Source of the DNA: Burkholderia guangdongensis
GTDB lineage: Bacteria > Pseudomonadota > Gammaproteobacteria > Burkholderiales > Burkholderiaceae
DNA: 64,000 nucleotides
Assembly: GCF_013403875.1 (NCBI RefSeq)
Contig: NZ_JACBNX010000028.1
Span: 44,456 to 108,455 of the forward strand
Reading direction: 5' to 3'
Positions 54,298 to 62,635 of the stretch are shown here, one piece after another. The notes under the pieces are model-generated. The model saw nothing but the letters and a program-made list of their open reading frames with translations. It searched no databases and was not told where the DNA came from. Each line of letters opens with the position of its first letter. Position 1 is the first letter of the stretch. The position numbers were made by a program, and so were the translations under genes.

Positions 54298-55254
54298 ATG
54301 CCGCTCGACCCTCAGACGCAGGCGCTGCTCGCCGCGTTCGCTCAAGCACCCGCGATCAATTTCGATCAACTGACCGTTCCTGAATACCGCGCGATCGTCG
54401 CGGCGGGCGGCGCATTCGCGCCCGGCGACGCGGTCGCCGCGGAGGAGGACTGGCGCATTCCCGCGTCCGGCGGCACGCTGCCCGCGCGGCTGTACCGTCC
54501 GCATGCGGACGGGCCGCTGCCGCTGACCGTGTTCTTCCACGGCGGCGGGTTCGTCGCATGCGGGCTCGATTCGCACGCGAACGTGTGCCGCACGCTCGCG
54601 CATCGCGCGCGCACGCTGGTTTTGTCGGTCGATTACCGGCTCGCGCCGGAGGCACGCTTTCCGGCGGCCGCGCACGACGCAATCGACGCGCTGCGCTGGG
54701 CCGCCGCGAGCGCGCGCGATCTCGGCGCACGCGACGCCACGCTCGCTGTCGCCGGCGACAGCGCGGGCGGCAATCTGTCGGCCGTCGCCGCGCAGCAGTT
54801 GCGCGGCTCGGGCATCCGGCTCGCGCATCAGCTGCTGCTGTATCCGGTCCTTGATTGCGAGAACGAACGTTCGTCCTACGAATCGTGCGGCAACGGCTAC
54901 TTCCTGACGGCGGACACGATGCGCTGGTTCAAGAACCAGTATTTCGACGACGGCGCCGACCGCGCGTCGCCGCTCGCGAGCCCGCTGGCCGCCTGCGCGG
55001 CGGATCTGTCCGGCCTGCCGGGCGCGACGATCATCACCGCCGAATTCGATCCGCTGCGCGACGAGGGCGAAGCGTATGCGGCGCGGCTCGCGCAGGCCGG
55101 CACGCCGACGACACTGGTGCGCTGGCCCGGGCAGATTCACGGGTTCGCGAGCATGCTCGGCGCGCTCGACGCGGCCGACCGCGTGCTGACGTTCGGCGCG
55201 AATGCGCTGCGCCGCGCGTTCGACGACGCACACGCCGGCCGGGATACGCAATGA
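54298..55254 (+). CDS. alpha/beta hydrolase, HSL-type esterase
   Basis: A 318-residue hydrolase of the hormone-sensitive-lipase family. The oxyanion motif HGGG (FFHGGGFVACG) and the nucleophile GDSAGG are intact, the acid is in EFDPLRDEG and the His in GQIHGF. It would cleave small or bulky esters, possibly steroid esters. The ATG at 54298 has GGAG upstream. Its stop overlaps the RibB-type gene by 4 bp. A short open frame of 11 codons with its own ribosome site sits just before it (54250-54285). Confidence 0.92.
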   Translation: MPLDPQTQALLAAFAQAPAINFDQLTVPEYRAIVAAGGAFAPGDAVAAEEDWRIPASGGTLPARLYRPHADGPLPLTVFFHGGGFVACGLDSHANVCRTLAHRARTLVLSVDYRLAPEARFPAAAHDAIDALRWAAASARDLGARDATLAVAGDSAGGNLSAVAAQQLRGSGIRLAHQLLLYPVLDCENERSSYESCGNGYFLTADTMRWFKNQYFDDGADRASPLASPLAACAADLSGLPGATIITAEFDPLRDEGEAYAARLAQAGTPTTLVRWPGQIHGFASMLGALDAADRVLTFGANALRRAFDDAHAGRDTQ

Positions 55255-56381
55255 CGCTCGCCACCACCGCCGAAATCGTCGCCGAGCTGCGCGCGGGCCG
55301 GATGATCGTGCTCGTCGACGAGGAAGACCGCGAGAACGAGGGCGACCTCGTGATCGCCGCCGATCACGTGAGCCCCGACGCGATCAATTTCATGGCGCGC
55401 TTCGGGCGCGGGCTGATCTGCCTGACGTTGACAGCCGAGCGCTGCGCGCAGCTGAAGCTGCCGCCGATGGCCGACCACAACGGCACGCCGTTCGGCACCG
55501 CGTTCACGATCAGCATCGAGGCGGCCGAAGGCGTGACGACGGGGATCTCCGCCGCCGACCGCGCACACACGATCCGCACCGCGGTGCGCGACGGCGCGCG
55601 GGCCGACGATCTCGTTCAGCCCGGTCACGTGTTCCCGATCGCCGCGCGGCCCGGCGGCGTGCTCGTGCGCGCCGGCCACACCGAGGCGGGGTGCGACCTG
55701 GCCGCGCTGGCGGGCCTCACGCCCGCGTCGGTGATCTGCGAGGTGATGAACGACGACGGCACGATGGCGCGGCTGCCCGAGCTGCGCGCGTTCGCCGAGC
55801 GGCACGGGCTCAAGATCGGCACGATCGCCGACCTGATCCACTACCGGCGCGAGCACGAATCGCTGATCGAGCGCGTCGGCGAGCGGCCGCTGCACACGCC
55901 GTGGGGGCCGTTCCGCGCGATCGAATACCGCGACACCGTGCATCGCGCGCCGCATCTCGCGCTCGTGCGCGGCGAGCCGGATCCGGCGACACCGGTGCTC
56001 ACCCGCGTACACGAGTGCTATTCGATCCTCGATCTGCTCGACGCGGAGCCATCCGCGCATTCGTGGCCGCTGCACGCGGCGCTGCAGAAAATCGACGCGG
56101 CCGGCTGCGGCGTCGCGGTGCTGCTCGACTGCGAGATGCGCAGCGACGCGGCAAGGCCGCAGGCGAGCGGCGCGCATGGCGCACATGGCGCCGCCGCGCG
56201 CCGCGACGGCCGCGTGACCGGCATCGGCTCGCAGATCCTGCGCGACATCGGCGTGCGGCGGCTGAACGTGCTGTCGAGCCCGTTCCGGCTGCCGGCGCTG
56301 TCGGGCCACGACCTGGAGGTGATGGCGTTCATTCCGCTCGGCGACGCCGATCTCGACTCCGCCGGCTCGCCGGCGCGATGA
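55251..56381 (+). CDS. ribBA: 3,4-dihydroxy-2-butanone-4-phosphate synthase with degenerate GTP cyclohydrolase II domain
   Basis: A 376-residue RibBA-like protein. The N-terminal RibB domain is complete: VDEEDRENEGDLVIAAD, FGRGLICLTL, HTEAGCDLAALAG and VICEVMNDDGTMA. The C-terminal part keeps the fold (HTPWGPFRAIEYRDT) but lacks the zinc-cysteine block and the CDCG motif of active GTP cyclohydrolase II. It is therefore probably a RibBX-type protein giving DHBP from ribulose 5-phosphate. It is coupled to the esterase by ATGA overlap. A riboflavin gene inside a cluster rich in FAD/FMN enzymes may raise flavin supply, which is inference. Confidence 0.88.
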   Translation: MTLATTAEIVAELRAGRMIVLVDEEDRENEGDLVIAADHVSPDAINFMARFGRGLICLTLTAERCAQLKLPPMADHNGTPFGTAFTISIEAAEGVTTGISAADRAHTIRTAVRDGARADDLVQPGHVFPIAARPGGVLVRAGHTEAGCDLAALAGLTPASVICEVMNDDGTMARLPELRAFAERHGLKIGTIADLIHYRREHESLIERVGERPLHTPWGPFRAIEYRDTVHRAPHLALVRGEPDPATPVLTRVHECYSILDLLDAEPSAHSWPLHAALQKIDAAGCGVAVLLDCEMRSDAARPQASGAHGAHGAAARRDGRVTGIGSQILRDIGVRRLNVLSSPFRLPALSGHDLEVMAFIPLGDADLDSAGSPAR

Positions 56382-56432
56382 CACGATCACGCGACCGCAT
56401 TGCGCGCGCAAGGAAAGAAATGCGCAAAGAAA

Positions 56433-56460
56433 GGCCGGCGACGGCTCACCGTCGCCGGCC
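56433..56460 (-). terminator. rho-independent terminator after the SDR at 56487
   Basis: GGCCGGCGACGG pairs perfectly with CCGTCGCCGGCC around a 4-nt loop (12-bp stem). On the minus strand the stem is followed by TTTCTTT. It ends the NTF2-like/VOC/SDR unit. Confidence 0.85.
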
Positions 56461-56486
56461 ATGCGGCGGGTCGAAATCGAATGCAC

Positions 56487-57242
56487 TCAGCCGAACGTCG
56501 ACCCCGCGAGCATCCCGCCGTCGACGATGAATTCCGAGCCGGTGCAGTAGCTCGATTCGTCCGACGCGAGAAACAGCACCAGATTCGCGACTTCGTCCGG
56601 GCGGCCGATGCGTGCGATCGGCAGGCCGCGATAGACGGCGGACGGTTCGAAGTCCGCGAACTCCGGCGGGCGCGCCATCACGGTATCGATGCCGCCCGGA
56701 TGGACCGAATTGACGCGAATCCCGTAGCGCCCGAGCTCGAGCGCGGCGGCCTTCGTCATCCCGCGCACCGCGAACTTGCTCGACACGTACGCGGTGCCGG
56801 TCGCGACGCCTTCCATCCCCGCGGTCGACGACACGTTCACGATCGCGCCGCCGCCCGCGTCCTTCATCGCGGGCAGCACGGACTTCATGCCGAGCCAGCA
56901 GCCGACCTGATTCACGTCGATCACCTTGCGATAGTCGTCGAGCGAGCACGATTCGAGCGGCGCGAGCTTCAGGATGCCCGCGTTGTTGACGAGCACGTCG
57001 AGCTTGCCGAAGCGCGTCTGCGCGGCACGCACGGCCGCGCTCCACGCGTCGGGCTGCGTCACGTCCAGATGCTGGAACGCCGCCGCGTCGCCGAGCTCGG
57101 CCGCGACGCGCTCGCCGTCCGCATCGAGCACGTCGGCGATGACGACCCGCGCGCCCTCCTCGACGAACCTGCGCGCTTCCGCTTCGCCCTGCCCGCGTGC
57201 GCCGCCGGTAATCAATGCCACCTTGCCTTCGAGACGTCTCAT
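56487..57242 (-). CDS. SDR, 3alpha/20beta-hydroxysteroid dehydrogenase-like
   Basis: A 251-residue SDR: RLEGKVALITGGARGQGEAEAR, NNAGILKLAPL, YVSSKFAVRGMTKAAALELG and IRVNSVHPGGIDT. The run GMKSVLPAMKDAGGGAIVNVSS closely resembles the 3alpha/20beta-hydroxysteroid dehydrogenase group from actinomycetes. It may interconvert hydroxyl and keto groups of the steroid nucleus. The ATG at 57242 has AGGAGC upstream. It follows the VOC gene by 120 bp of repetitive spacer and is closed by a strong terminator. Confidence 0.88.
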   Translation of the reverse strand: MRRLEGKVALITGGARGQGEAEARRFVEEGARVVIADVLDADGERVAAELGDAAAFQHLDVTQPDAWSAAVRAAQTRFGKLDVLVNNAGILKLAPLESCSLDDYRKVIDVNQVGCWLGMKSVLPAMKDAGGGAIVNVSSTAGMEGVATGTAYVSSKFAVRGMTKAAALELGRYGIRVNSVHPGGIDTVMARPPEFADFEPSAVYRGLPIARIGRPDEVANLVLFLASDESSYCTGSEFIVDGGMLAGSTFG

Positions 57243-57282
57243 CGTGTGTGTGCTCCTGATCGGAAGAAAGGGATGAGCGCGC

Positions 57283-57360
57283 GTTCGTGCCTGTTCATGC
57301 GCGCGCGTTCGTGGTTGTTCGTGCTTGTCGTTCGTGCTTGTCGTTCGTGCTTGTTCGTAC
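57283..57360. repeat. GTTCGTG-rich tandem repeats in the spacer before the SDR
   Basis: Three near-identical 13-bp units GTTCGTGCTTGTC run head to tail at 57317-57355, preceded by shorter GTTCGTG copies. They fill most of the 120-bp spacer between the VOC and SDR genes and look like slippage-prone DNA. No gene seen. Confidence 0.75.
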
Positions 57361-57362
57361 AC

Positions 57363-57890
57363 TCAGGCGCCGGCGTCGATCGTCGTGACCGGATGCGTGC
57401 CGTCCCACGCGCGGGCGGCGGCGATTCCGTGGTCGATCATGTCGCGCATCCCCGCGCCCTGGATCACCTCGAAGAGCACGCCGGGCTCGCGTTCGTCGTC
57501 GAAATACGCGACGCGCGTCGCGTCATTGCGCGCGTCGAACACGGCCCGCAGTCCGTTCGCGGTCAGCCGCGCGATCGCGTCGTCGACGTCGTCGACGACC
57601 CACGCGACGTGATGCATCCCGAGAATCGGCCGGCCCTGCGCGTCGCGATACGGCGAGCGCGCGTCGTTGGTCGCCTGGATCAGTTCGATCTGCACGTCAC
57701 CCTGATACGCGAGCCCGACGTCCATCGTCACCGTGACCGCCTCGCCGCGATAGCGGCCGGCCATTCGCACGTTCCGGAACACGGTCCACGGGCCGACGCC
57801 GAGACGGTCGATCCAGCGGCGGATGCTTTGGTCGAGGTCGTCGACCAGATAGCCGATCTGATCGATCGGGCCGAAAATCGCGCGCGTCAT
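57363..57890 (-). CDS. VOC-family protein
   Basis: A 175-residue VOC protein with DQIGYLVDDLDQSIRRWIDRLGVGPW in the first module and MHHVAWVVDDVDDAIARLTANGL in the second. HVAW-type His and the EVIQGAG Glu are candidate metal ligands, as in methylmalonyl-CoA epimerase-like VOC enzymes. It overlaps the NTF2-like gene by 4 bp and precedes an SDR. An epimerase or lyase acting on a steroid CoA ester is possible but not shown. Confidence 0.87.
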   Translation of the reverse strand: MTRAIFGPIDQIGYLVDDLDQSIRRWIDRLGVGPWTVFRNVRMAGRYRGEAVTVTMDVGLAYQGDVQIELIQATNDARSPYRDAQGRPILGMHHVAWVVDDVDDAIARLTANGLRAVFDARNDATRVAYFDDEREPGVLFEVIQGAGMRDMIDHGIAAARAWDGTHPVTTIDAGA

Positions 57891-58351
57891 GCATTGCCCC
57901 CCACTGCCGCGTTCAGATGGTTGCTCAGGTCGCCCACCGCATCGAGCATCGTGTAGTCGCGGAACGAAAACCGCCATACGCCGTCGACGCGCTCGAACGC
58001 GTCGTGATAGCGCCCGGCGGCGATCGGTTGCAGCGCGAGCGCGTCGGTGGCCTGCAGCACCGTGTAGTACGAGCGCGCGGTCGCGCGATTCGCGGCTTCG
58101 TCGATTTCGATGATCGGGTTCGTGACGACATGCTTCGTGCGCGGCGTGCCGCACGGATAGCGCTTCACGCGCTCGCGCAGCACGCGCAGCAGATCCGCCG
58201 CGCTGAACAACGCGCCGGCCGACGCGTCGCCGTCGCGCAGCTTGATGCGCGCATGCGCGAACAGCTCGGCGACGCCTTCCAGGTCGCCGCCGTCCAGGCG
58301 CTCCGCGTAGCGGTACAGCAGATTCGCGATTTCGACGGCACTGTGGCTCAT
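57887..58351 (-). CDS. NTF2/SnoaL-like domain protein
   Basis: A 154-residue cone-shaped NTF2-like fold protein: ANLLYRYAERLDGGDLEGVAELFAHARIKL, then the strands TKHVVTNPIIEIDE and RATARSYYTVLQ, and YHDAFERVDGVWRFSFRDY. The fold is shared by ketosteroid isomerase, SnoaL cyclases and scytalone dehydratase. The classical isomerase Tyr/Asp/Asp set is not evident. It is the first gene of the unit with VOC and SDR, and a 15/16 match to the candidate operator lies 60-79 bp upstream. Possibly a steroid dehydratase or isomerase. Confidence 0.85.
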   Translation of the reverse strand: MSHSAVEIANLLYRYAERLDGGDLEGVAELFAHARIKLRDGDASAGALFSAADLLRVLRERVKRYPCGTPRTKHVVTNPIIEIDEAANRATARSYYTVLQATDALALQPIAAGRYHDAFERVDGVWRFSFRDYTMLDAVGDLSNHLNAAVGGNA

Positions 58352-58410
58352 GCGCGGGCTCCTCGTTCACGGAACAGTGGAGCCACTTTAGGGAGCGGAA
58401 AATGGTTGCG

Positions 58411-58430
58411 CGTCGTCCGTCAGGACGATG
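58411..58430. promoter_or_regulatory. candidate LuxR-type operator upstream of the NTF2-like unit
   Basis: CGTCGTCC-GTCA-GGACGATG matches 15 of 16 arm positions of the perfect dyad at 54153, differing mostly in the 4-bp centre. It lies 60-79 bp upstream of the NTF2-like start. Confidence 0.55.
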
Positions 58431-58526
58431 TCCGACCGCTCGCATGCGCGGCGTGCGACCTTCACGTGCGGGCAACGATCGCACGCGCGCGCGCTTGAGC
58501 TGATGCGCCGATGCGCAGATGCGCCG

Positions 58527-60713
58527 CTACAGCTTCGTGCTGACCCGCACCCACGCGGTGCGGCCCGGCTCGGTCACCGGCACATGCGCCGCATAGCCGA
58601 AGCCCGCGTTACCCGCGAGGTTCAAGTGTTCCGCGTAGGCCTTGTTCAGCACGTTGTCGATGCCGACGGAAATCTGCACGGTCTTGCGGACGTTGTACTG
58701 CGCATGCAGCGACAGCAAGCCGAAGCCCGCGCTCGGACCGAAGTCCTTGCCGACGACGTTGCCCTGGTTGCGCGCATAGCGATGCTGGGGCGCAACGACC
58801 CGCCACAGCCCGCCGGCCGACCACGCGCCGCGCGTGTATTCGAGCCCGAAGCGCGCGTCGAGCGGCGGCATCTGCGGCAGCGGAGCCCCGGTCGACGCAT
58901 TGCGCCCCCACGCATACGCGAGCGACGCTTCCACGCGCAACGGCCCGACCGGCCGCCACGCGACGCCCGCCTCGCCGCCCATGATCCGCGCGTCGACGTT
59001 GGTCGCCTGCGTGCTCGGGCCCATCCTGCCGCGCGCATAGTCGAACAGGATGAAGTCCCGCACATAGCCCGCGTAGGCCGACACCCACGCGTCGAGCCTG
59101 TCGCCGCCGTACCGCGCGCCGACGTCGAGTTGCGTGGTCTGCTCGGGCCGAACGGCCGAGAATGCGTTGATCGCCCCGTCCGGCCCGCGCTTCGCGGAAA
59201 ACAGCTCCCAGTAGTCGGGGAAACGCGCGGCATGGCCGATCCCCGCATACCACGTGACCGGCAGCGCCGCGAGATCGCGTTCGTAGCGGACGAAGCCGCT
59301 CGGCAATACCCGCGCGCGATCGTCGTCGAACGTCGGGTTCGGCCGGCTGGACATGCCGCCCCCCATACCGCCCGCCATACCCCCCGTCATTGCCCGCTTG
59401 TCCCGGGCGCTCGCGTAGTCGGCACGCGCGCCGCCGATCACGCGCGACGCATCGCTCGCATGCCACGTCAGTTCGCCGAACGCGCCGCCGTTCCACATCG
59501 TCGCCTGCGCATTCCACGGCTGATCCGCGTAGTTCCGCCGCCCCATCGCCGCGCGCGAATCAAGCCGGTTCGATTGCGCGTCGACGCCCGCGACGAGCTT
59601 GAAATCATCGCCGAAACGGAACGTCGCGGCGGCACGCGCGCCAAACGTGCGCCGCCGCACTTCCGACGCCATCCGCATCGGCATGCTGCTCGCCGGATCG
59701 GGCCGCCGCAGCGTGTGGTTGTCCATCAGGTGATCGGCTTCGTTGTAGTACACGCGCGCCTCGACGCGCTCGAGCACGTCGCCGATGTCCCGCTTGTCGA
59801 ACGACAGGCCGAACGTCTCGCGGCGAAAGTGCACGCCGTCCATTCCACGGCCCGCGTAGCGCGCATAGCCGTCGCCCCCGCCCGCCGTCAGCTCGACGCG
59901 CGTGCGGTCGTCCGGAGTCCAGCCGAACGCGGCGTCGGCGTTCCATTTATCCCACTGCGACGGCACCGTGCGGCCGTTGCCGTCCCGGTAGTCCTGCGCA
60001 TGCGCGTGATTGGCGATCACGCGCCCGTAGACGTCCGGCGTGCCGGCCGTCATGTCGACGTTCTGGTCGTTACGGCCGAACGAGCCGCCGACGGTACTGC
60101 CGTCGAAGCGCACGCCGGGTTTCCCGAAGCGCGGCGTGACGCGCTCGAACAGCACCGTGCCCGCCGACGCGCCGGGGCCGTACAGCACCGTCTGCGGCCC
60201 TTTCACCACGGTGACCTTGTCGTAGCTCTCCGGCGCGATGTACGACGTCGGCGAATCCATCCGGCTCGGGCATGCGCCGAGCGTCGGCGCCCCGTTCGCG
60301 AGAATGTTCAGCCGCGAGCCGAACATGCCGCGCAGCACCGGATCGCCGTTCGTCCCGCCGCTGCGGATCGACGCGAAACCGGGAATGGTCTTCAGGTAAT
60401 CCGCGCCGTCGCTGGCGGGCAGCGGCTGGCGCGGCGCCTTCGGATCGGTGACGACGACGAGCGGCATCGCCAGCGGCGACGCCACCACCTCGACCGGCGG
60501 CAGCACCACGGAAGCATCGGCCGGCACGGCCGGCCCCGCCCCGGCCGCGCGCGCGACCGCGACCGCGACCCCGGTCTCGGTGTCGGTCTCGGCACTAGCC
60601 GCCGTCATTGCACTGGTGGCCAGCGCCGACGCGGCGAGTTTCAACATCAGCGGCATACGCCGCAAACCGGCATCGCGTGGCGCGGGTTGCGCACGCAACT
60701 TGTTGGTAATCAT
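58527..60713 (-). CDS. TonB-dependent copper receptor (OprC/NosA type)
   Basis: A 728-residue TonB-dependent receptor. It has a signal sequence in the first 40 residues, a plug domain (DYLKTIPGFASIRSGGTNGD, VVKGPQTVLYGPGASAGTV) and a barrel ending in RVSTKL. The plug segment GACPSRMDSPTSYIAPESYD and overall order match the copper-receptor subgroup. A Met/Gly-rich loop (AMTGGMAGGMGGGMSSR) is suited to binding copper. It follows a DUF2946 gene on the same strand. It is not part of the steroid pathway. Confidence 0.92.
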   Translation of the reverse strand: MITNKLRAQPAPRDAGLRRMPLMLKLAASALATSAMTAASAETDTETGVAVAVARAAGAGPAVPADASVVLPPVEVVASPLAMPLVVVTDPKAPRQPLPASDGADYLKTIPGFASIRSGGTNGDPVLRGMFGSRLNILANGAPTLGACPSRMDSPTSYIAPESYDKVTVVKGPQTVLYGPGASAGTVLFERVTPRFGKPGVRFDGSTVGGSFGRNDQNVDMTAGTPDVYGRVIANHAHAQDYRDGNGRTVPSQWDKWNADAAFGWTPDDRTRVELTAGGGDGYARYAGRGMDGVHFRRETFGLSFDKRDIGDVLERVEARVYYNEADHLMDNHTLRRPDPASSMPMRMASEVRRRTFGARAAATFRFGDDFKLVAGVDAQSNRLDSRAAMGRRNYADQPWNAQATMWNGGAFGELTWHASDASRVIGGARADYASARDKRAMTGGMAGGMGGGMSSRPNPTFDDDRARVLPSGFVRYERDLAALPVTWYAGIGHAARFPDYWELFSAKRGPDGAINAFSAVRPEQTTQLDVGARYGGDRLDAWVSAYAGYVRDFILFDYARGRMGPSTQATNVDARIMGGEAGVAWRPVGPLRVEASLAYAWGRNASTGAPLPQMPPLDARFGLEYTRGAWSAGGLWRVVAPQHRYARNQGNVVGKDFGPSAGFGLLSLHAQYNVRKTVQISVGIDNVLNKAYAEHLNLAGNAGFGYAAHVPVTEPGRTAWVRVSTKL

Positions 60714-60769
60714 GATCGAACGCCCAGGTAACGCCCTCCACGCGATCGATGGATCGCCCGGATAACGGC

Positions 60770-60804
60770 GGAAACAAAAAAGAAAGAGAACGCGTCAGGC
60801 GTTC
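60770..60804 (-). terminator. terminator overlapping the end of the DUF2946 gene
   Basis: On the minus strand GAACGC-CTGAC-GCGTTC forms a 6-bp stem followed by TCTCTTTCTTTTTTG. It lies between DUF2946 and the copper receptor, so it may attenuate read-through into the receptor gene or mean the receptor has its own promoter. Confidence 0.6.
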
Positions 60805-61175
60805 CCGGGCGGCGCGCGCGGATAGGCGCGCGGATAGCGGTAGACGCTCGCCACGGCCGCGACCGGCGCGGCGACGGACGAAGCGCCAGGGAGAACGGGC
60901 GGCGCCGGCGCGGCGGACGCGCCGCCGAGCACCGGGCAATGCGCGAAAAAGCTGCAATAGCCGCACGCATCGAGATGTAGCGCGTGACGATGCGCGCCGT
61001 CCGCATCGGATGCCTGATACGCACGATGCTCTGCACTGCAGACGATCGCGTCCGGCACGGCAGCCTGCGCGGCCCGCCACTGCGATGCCAACGGCGCCAC
61101 GATCGCGAACCAGATCGCGAACATGCCCATCCAGGCAGTCAGAGTGCGATGTCGGTTCGGTATGCGCAACGTCAA
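60795..61175 (-). CDS. DUF2946 family protein
   Basis: A 126-residue protein with one N-terminal membrane segment (WMGMFAIWFAIVAPLAS). It has a Cys/His motif, HRHALHLDACGYCSFFAHC, typical of DUF2946, a family found beside copper receptors and copper-handling genes. The C-terminal half is Ala/Pro/Val-rich. It probably binds copper at the membrane surface. The 158 bp upstream contain no gene. Confidence 0.85.
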   Translation of the reverse strand: MTLRIPNRHRTLTAWMGMFAIWFAIVAPLASQWRAAQAAVPDAIVCSAEHRAYQASDADGAHRHALHLDACGYCSFFAHCPVLGGASAAPAPPVLPGASSVAAPVAAVASVYRYPRAYPRAPPGNA

Positions 61176-61333
61176 GTAAGGAAAATGTAAAAAACGGGAT
61201 GTTACCGAATCTCCGGCTTGATGGCCAGTCGCGCACGCTCGAGAAAGCGAAGCCGGCGATGCGCTACAGCGCCGACGGGCTGCACGCGACCTGACGCATC
61301 AGGAAGGCGAAACGCAAAGGAGGGGTCGACCGC

Positions 61334-62047
61334 TCAGAGAACGACCGGGTCGGAAAGACATGAATAGTGCGGGTGCCGGAAATCATACAGTTGCGACTTC
61401 CAGTGATCGCTATAGATGCTGTAGACGAGGCCCAATTCATGGTTGGTATCCGCGAAATGGTGATCATGTTGCCGCAGCATGGGCATGATCGATTCCGTGT
61501 ACGCGATGGGTCCCGTCGTGTTGAGTATGCCCATTCTGCCGACCCCGAAACGTTGCGGACTGTAATTTTCGATGTTGTGCAGCACGCGCTCGATCACGCG
61601 TTTGAGGAACGGGTGCTCCGGGATCGATGCAATGTGCCACTGCTGGAACTCTCCGCGAGGCGAGCCTGGGACGTGCAGCCCCCAGCCGCTGTGCGTGCCG
61701 GTCGAACCGTTGTCCCAGTATGAAAGGAGATATTGATGGCCTGCCGTGACGGAATCCAGCGGGCGGGCCGCCGAACTTTTTATATCGAGATACACGCCGC
61801 CGACCTTGTATATCAGCAGATACCGGAAGAAATCGGACCGCGATGCGCCGTAGAGTGGATTGATCGAGTTGAATGCCTTCAGCACTCTATGGCCGTAATG
61901 ATTTCGTATAAACAGGAACATATCGAAATCATCGTAAAAAAAATGTCGCCAGCCGGGGTTGTTTGCCGTGAGATTCCGAATGTTGAGTTGAATCTCTTCC
62001 GGGAGATTGCGATCTCTGAACGTCTGGTGAACGAGTTTCGGTATCAT
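61334..62047 (-). CDS. glycosyltransferase family 32-like protein
   Basis: A 237-residue protein of the OCH1-like sugar-transferase group. The start MIPKLVHQTFRDRNLP and the DxD-containing VGGVYLDIKSSAARPLDS are the family hallmarks; the Asp residues bind the metal-nucleotide sugar. Base composition is clearly less GC-rich than the surroundings, with A and T runs near 61930-61945. This suggests recent acquisition. It stands alone; the acceptor is unknown. Confidence 0.88.
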   Translation of the reverse strand: MIPKLVHQTFRDRNLPEEIQLNIRNLTANNPGWRHFFYDDFDMFLFIRNHYGHRVLKAFNSINPLYGASRSDFFRYLLIYKVGGVYLDIKSSAARPLDSVTAGHQYLLSYWDNGSTGTHSGWGLHVPGSPRGEFQQWHIASIPEHPFLKRVIERVLHNIENYSPQRFGVGRMGILNTTGPIAYTESIMPMLRQHDHHFADTNHELGLVYSIYSDHWKSQLYDFRHPHYSCLSDPVVL

Positions 62048-62119
62048 GGATTGCCCATGGGCATACGCGCAGGCCCGCGCGGTTGTTTGTCATTCTATTC
62101 GGATTCGCTGTTTCGAACG

Positions 62120-62518
62120 CTACGCGTATTTGTCGCCGACGGTACTGCGGATGGGATAAGTGTCGTACACAATTTTCATGCGCTCGATCAGCCCGTTGGC
62201 GTCGAACTCGAACACATCGACGCACTCGAAGCGCACGGCGGAACCGTCCTTCAACACCCAATCGTAGATGAAGTAACCCGTCGCTCGGCGGCTGCCCGTC
62301 GTGCTCACGCAGATATCGATAGGTGTGATCGTGCTCTCCCCCGACGCTTCGTTGACTTTGGCAAAGAACGGCGCAGCTTGCATCCAGCCGAGAAACGGCG
62401 AGAAAATCCGGGCATCCGGTGTAAACAGGGCGCAGATCGCGGCGACGTCACCGCGCTCCAGCGCCTTGAGGTAGGAGCGAACCTGCTGCGTATAGAGCAA
62501 TTCCGGCGATGGCACCAC
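62120..62518 (-). CDS. NTF2-like (SnoaL/ketosteroid-isomerase fold) protein
   Basis: A 132-residue NTF2-like protein: QQVRSYLKALERGDVAAICALFTPDARIFSPFLGW, then CVDVFEFDANGLIERMKIVYD. The position of the catalytic Asp of true ketosteroid isomerase (in xEDPxG) is Ser here, so isomerase activity is doubtful. Start: a GTG at 62518 with GGAGGT 4 nt upstream fits better than a TTG at 62533. It is divergent from the thioesterase at 62636. Function unknown. Confidence 0.78.
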   Translation of the reverse strand: MVPSPELLYTQQVRSYLKALERGDVAAICALFTPDARIFSPFLGWMQAAPFFAKVNEASGESTITPIDICVSTTGSRRATGYFIYDWVLKDGSAVRFECVDVFEFDANGLIERMKIVYDTYPIRSTVGDKYA

Positions 62519-62635
62519 AGTAACCTCCGACAATGCGTTGAAGATGCGGCCCGGTCAAACGGGCACGCCCCTGGTTCGGTCGTTTACGCCAGCTGCATTG
62601 TTTGCGGCGTGGCATCTACCCACACAATCGCGCCC

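Noticed and set aside
62120..62518. Ketosteroid isomerase
   Set aside because: Same fold, but the catalytic Asp position is Ser and the gene is outside the steroid operons.
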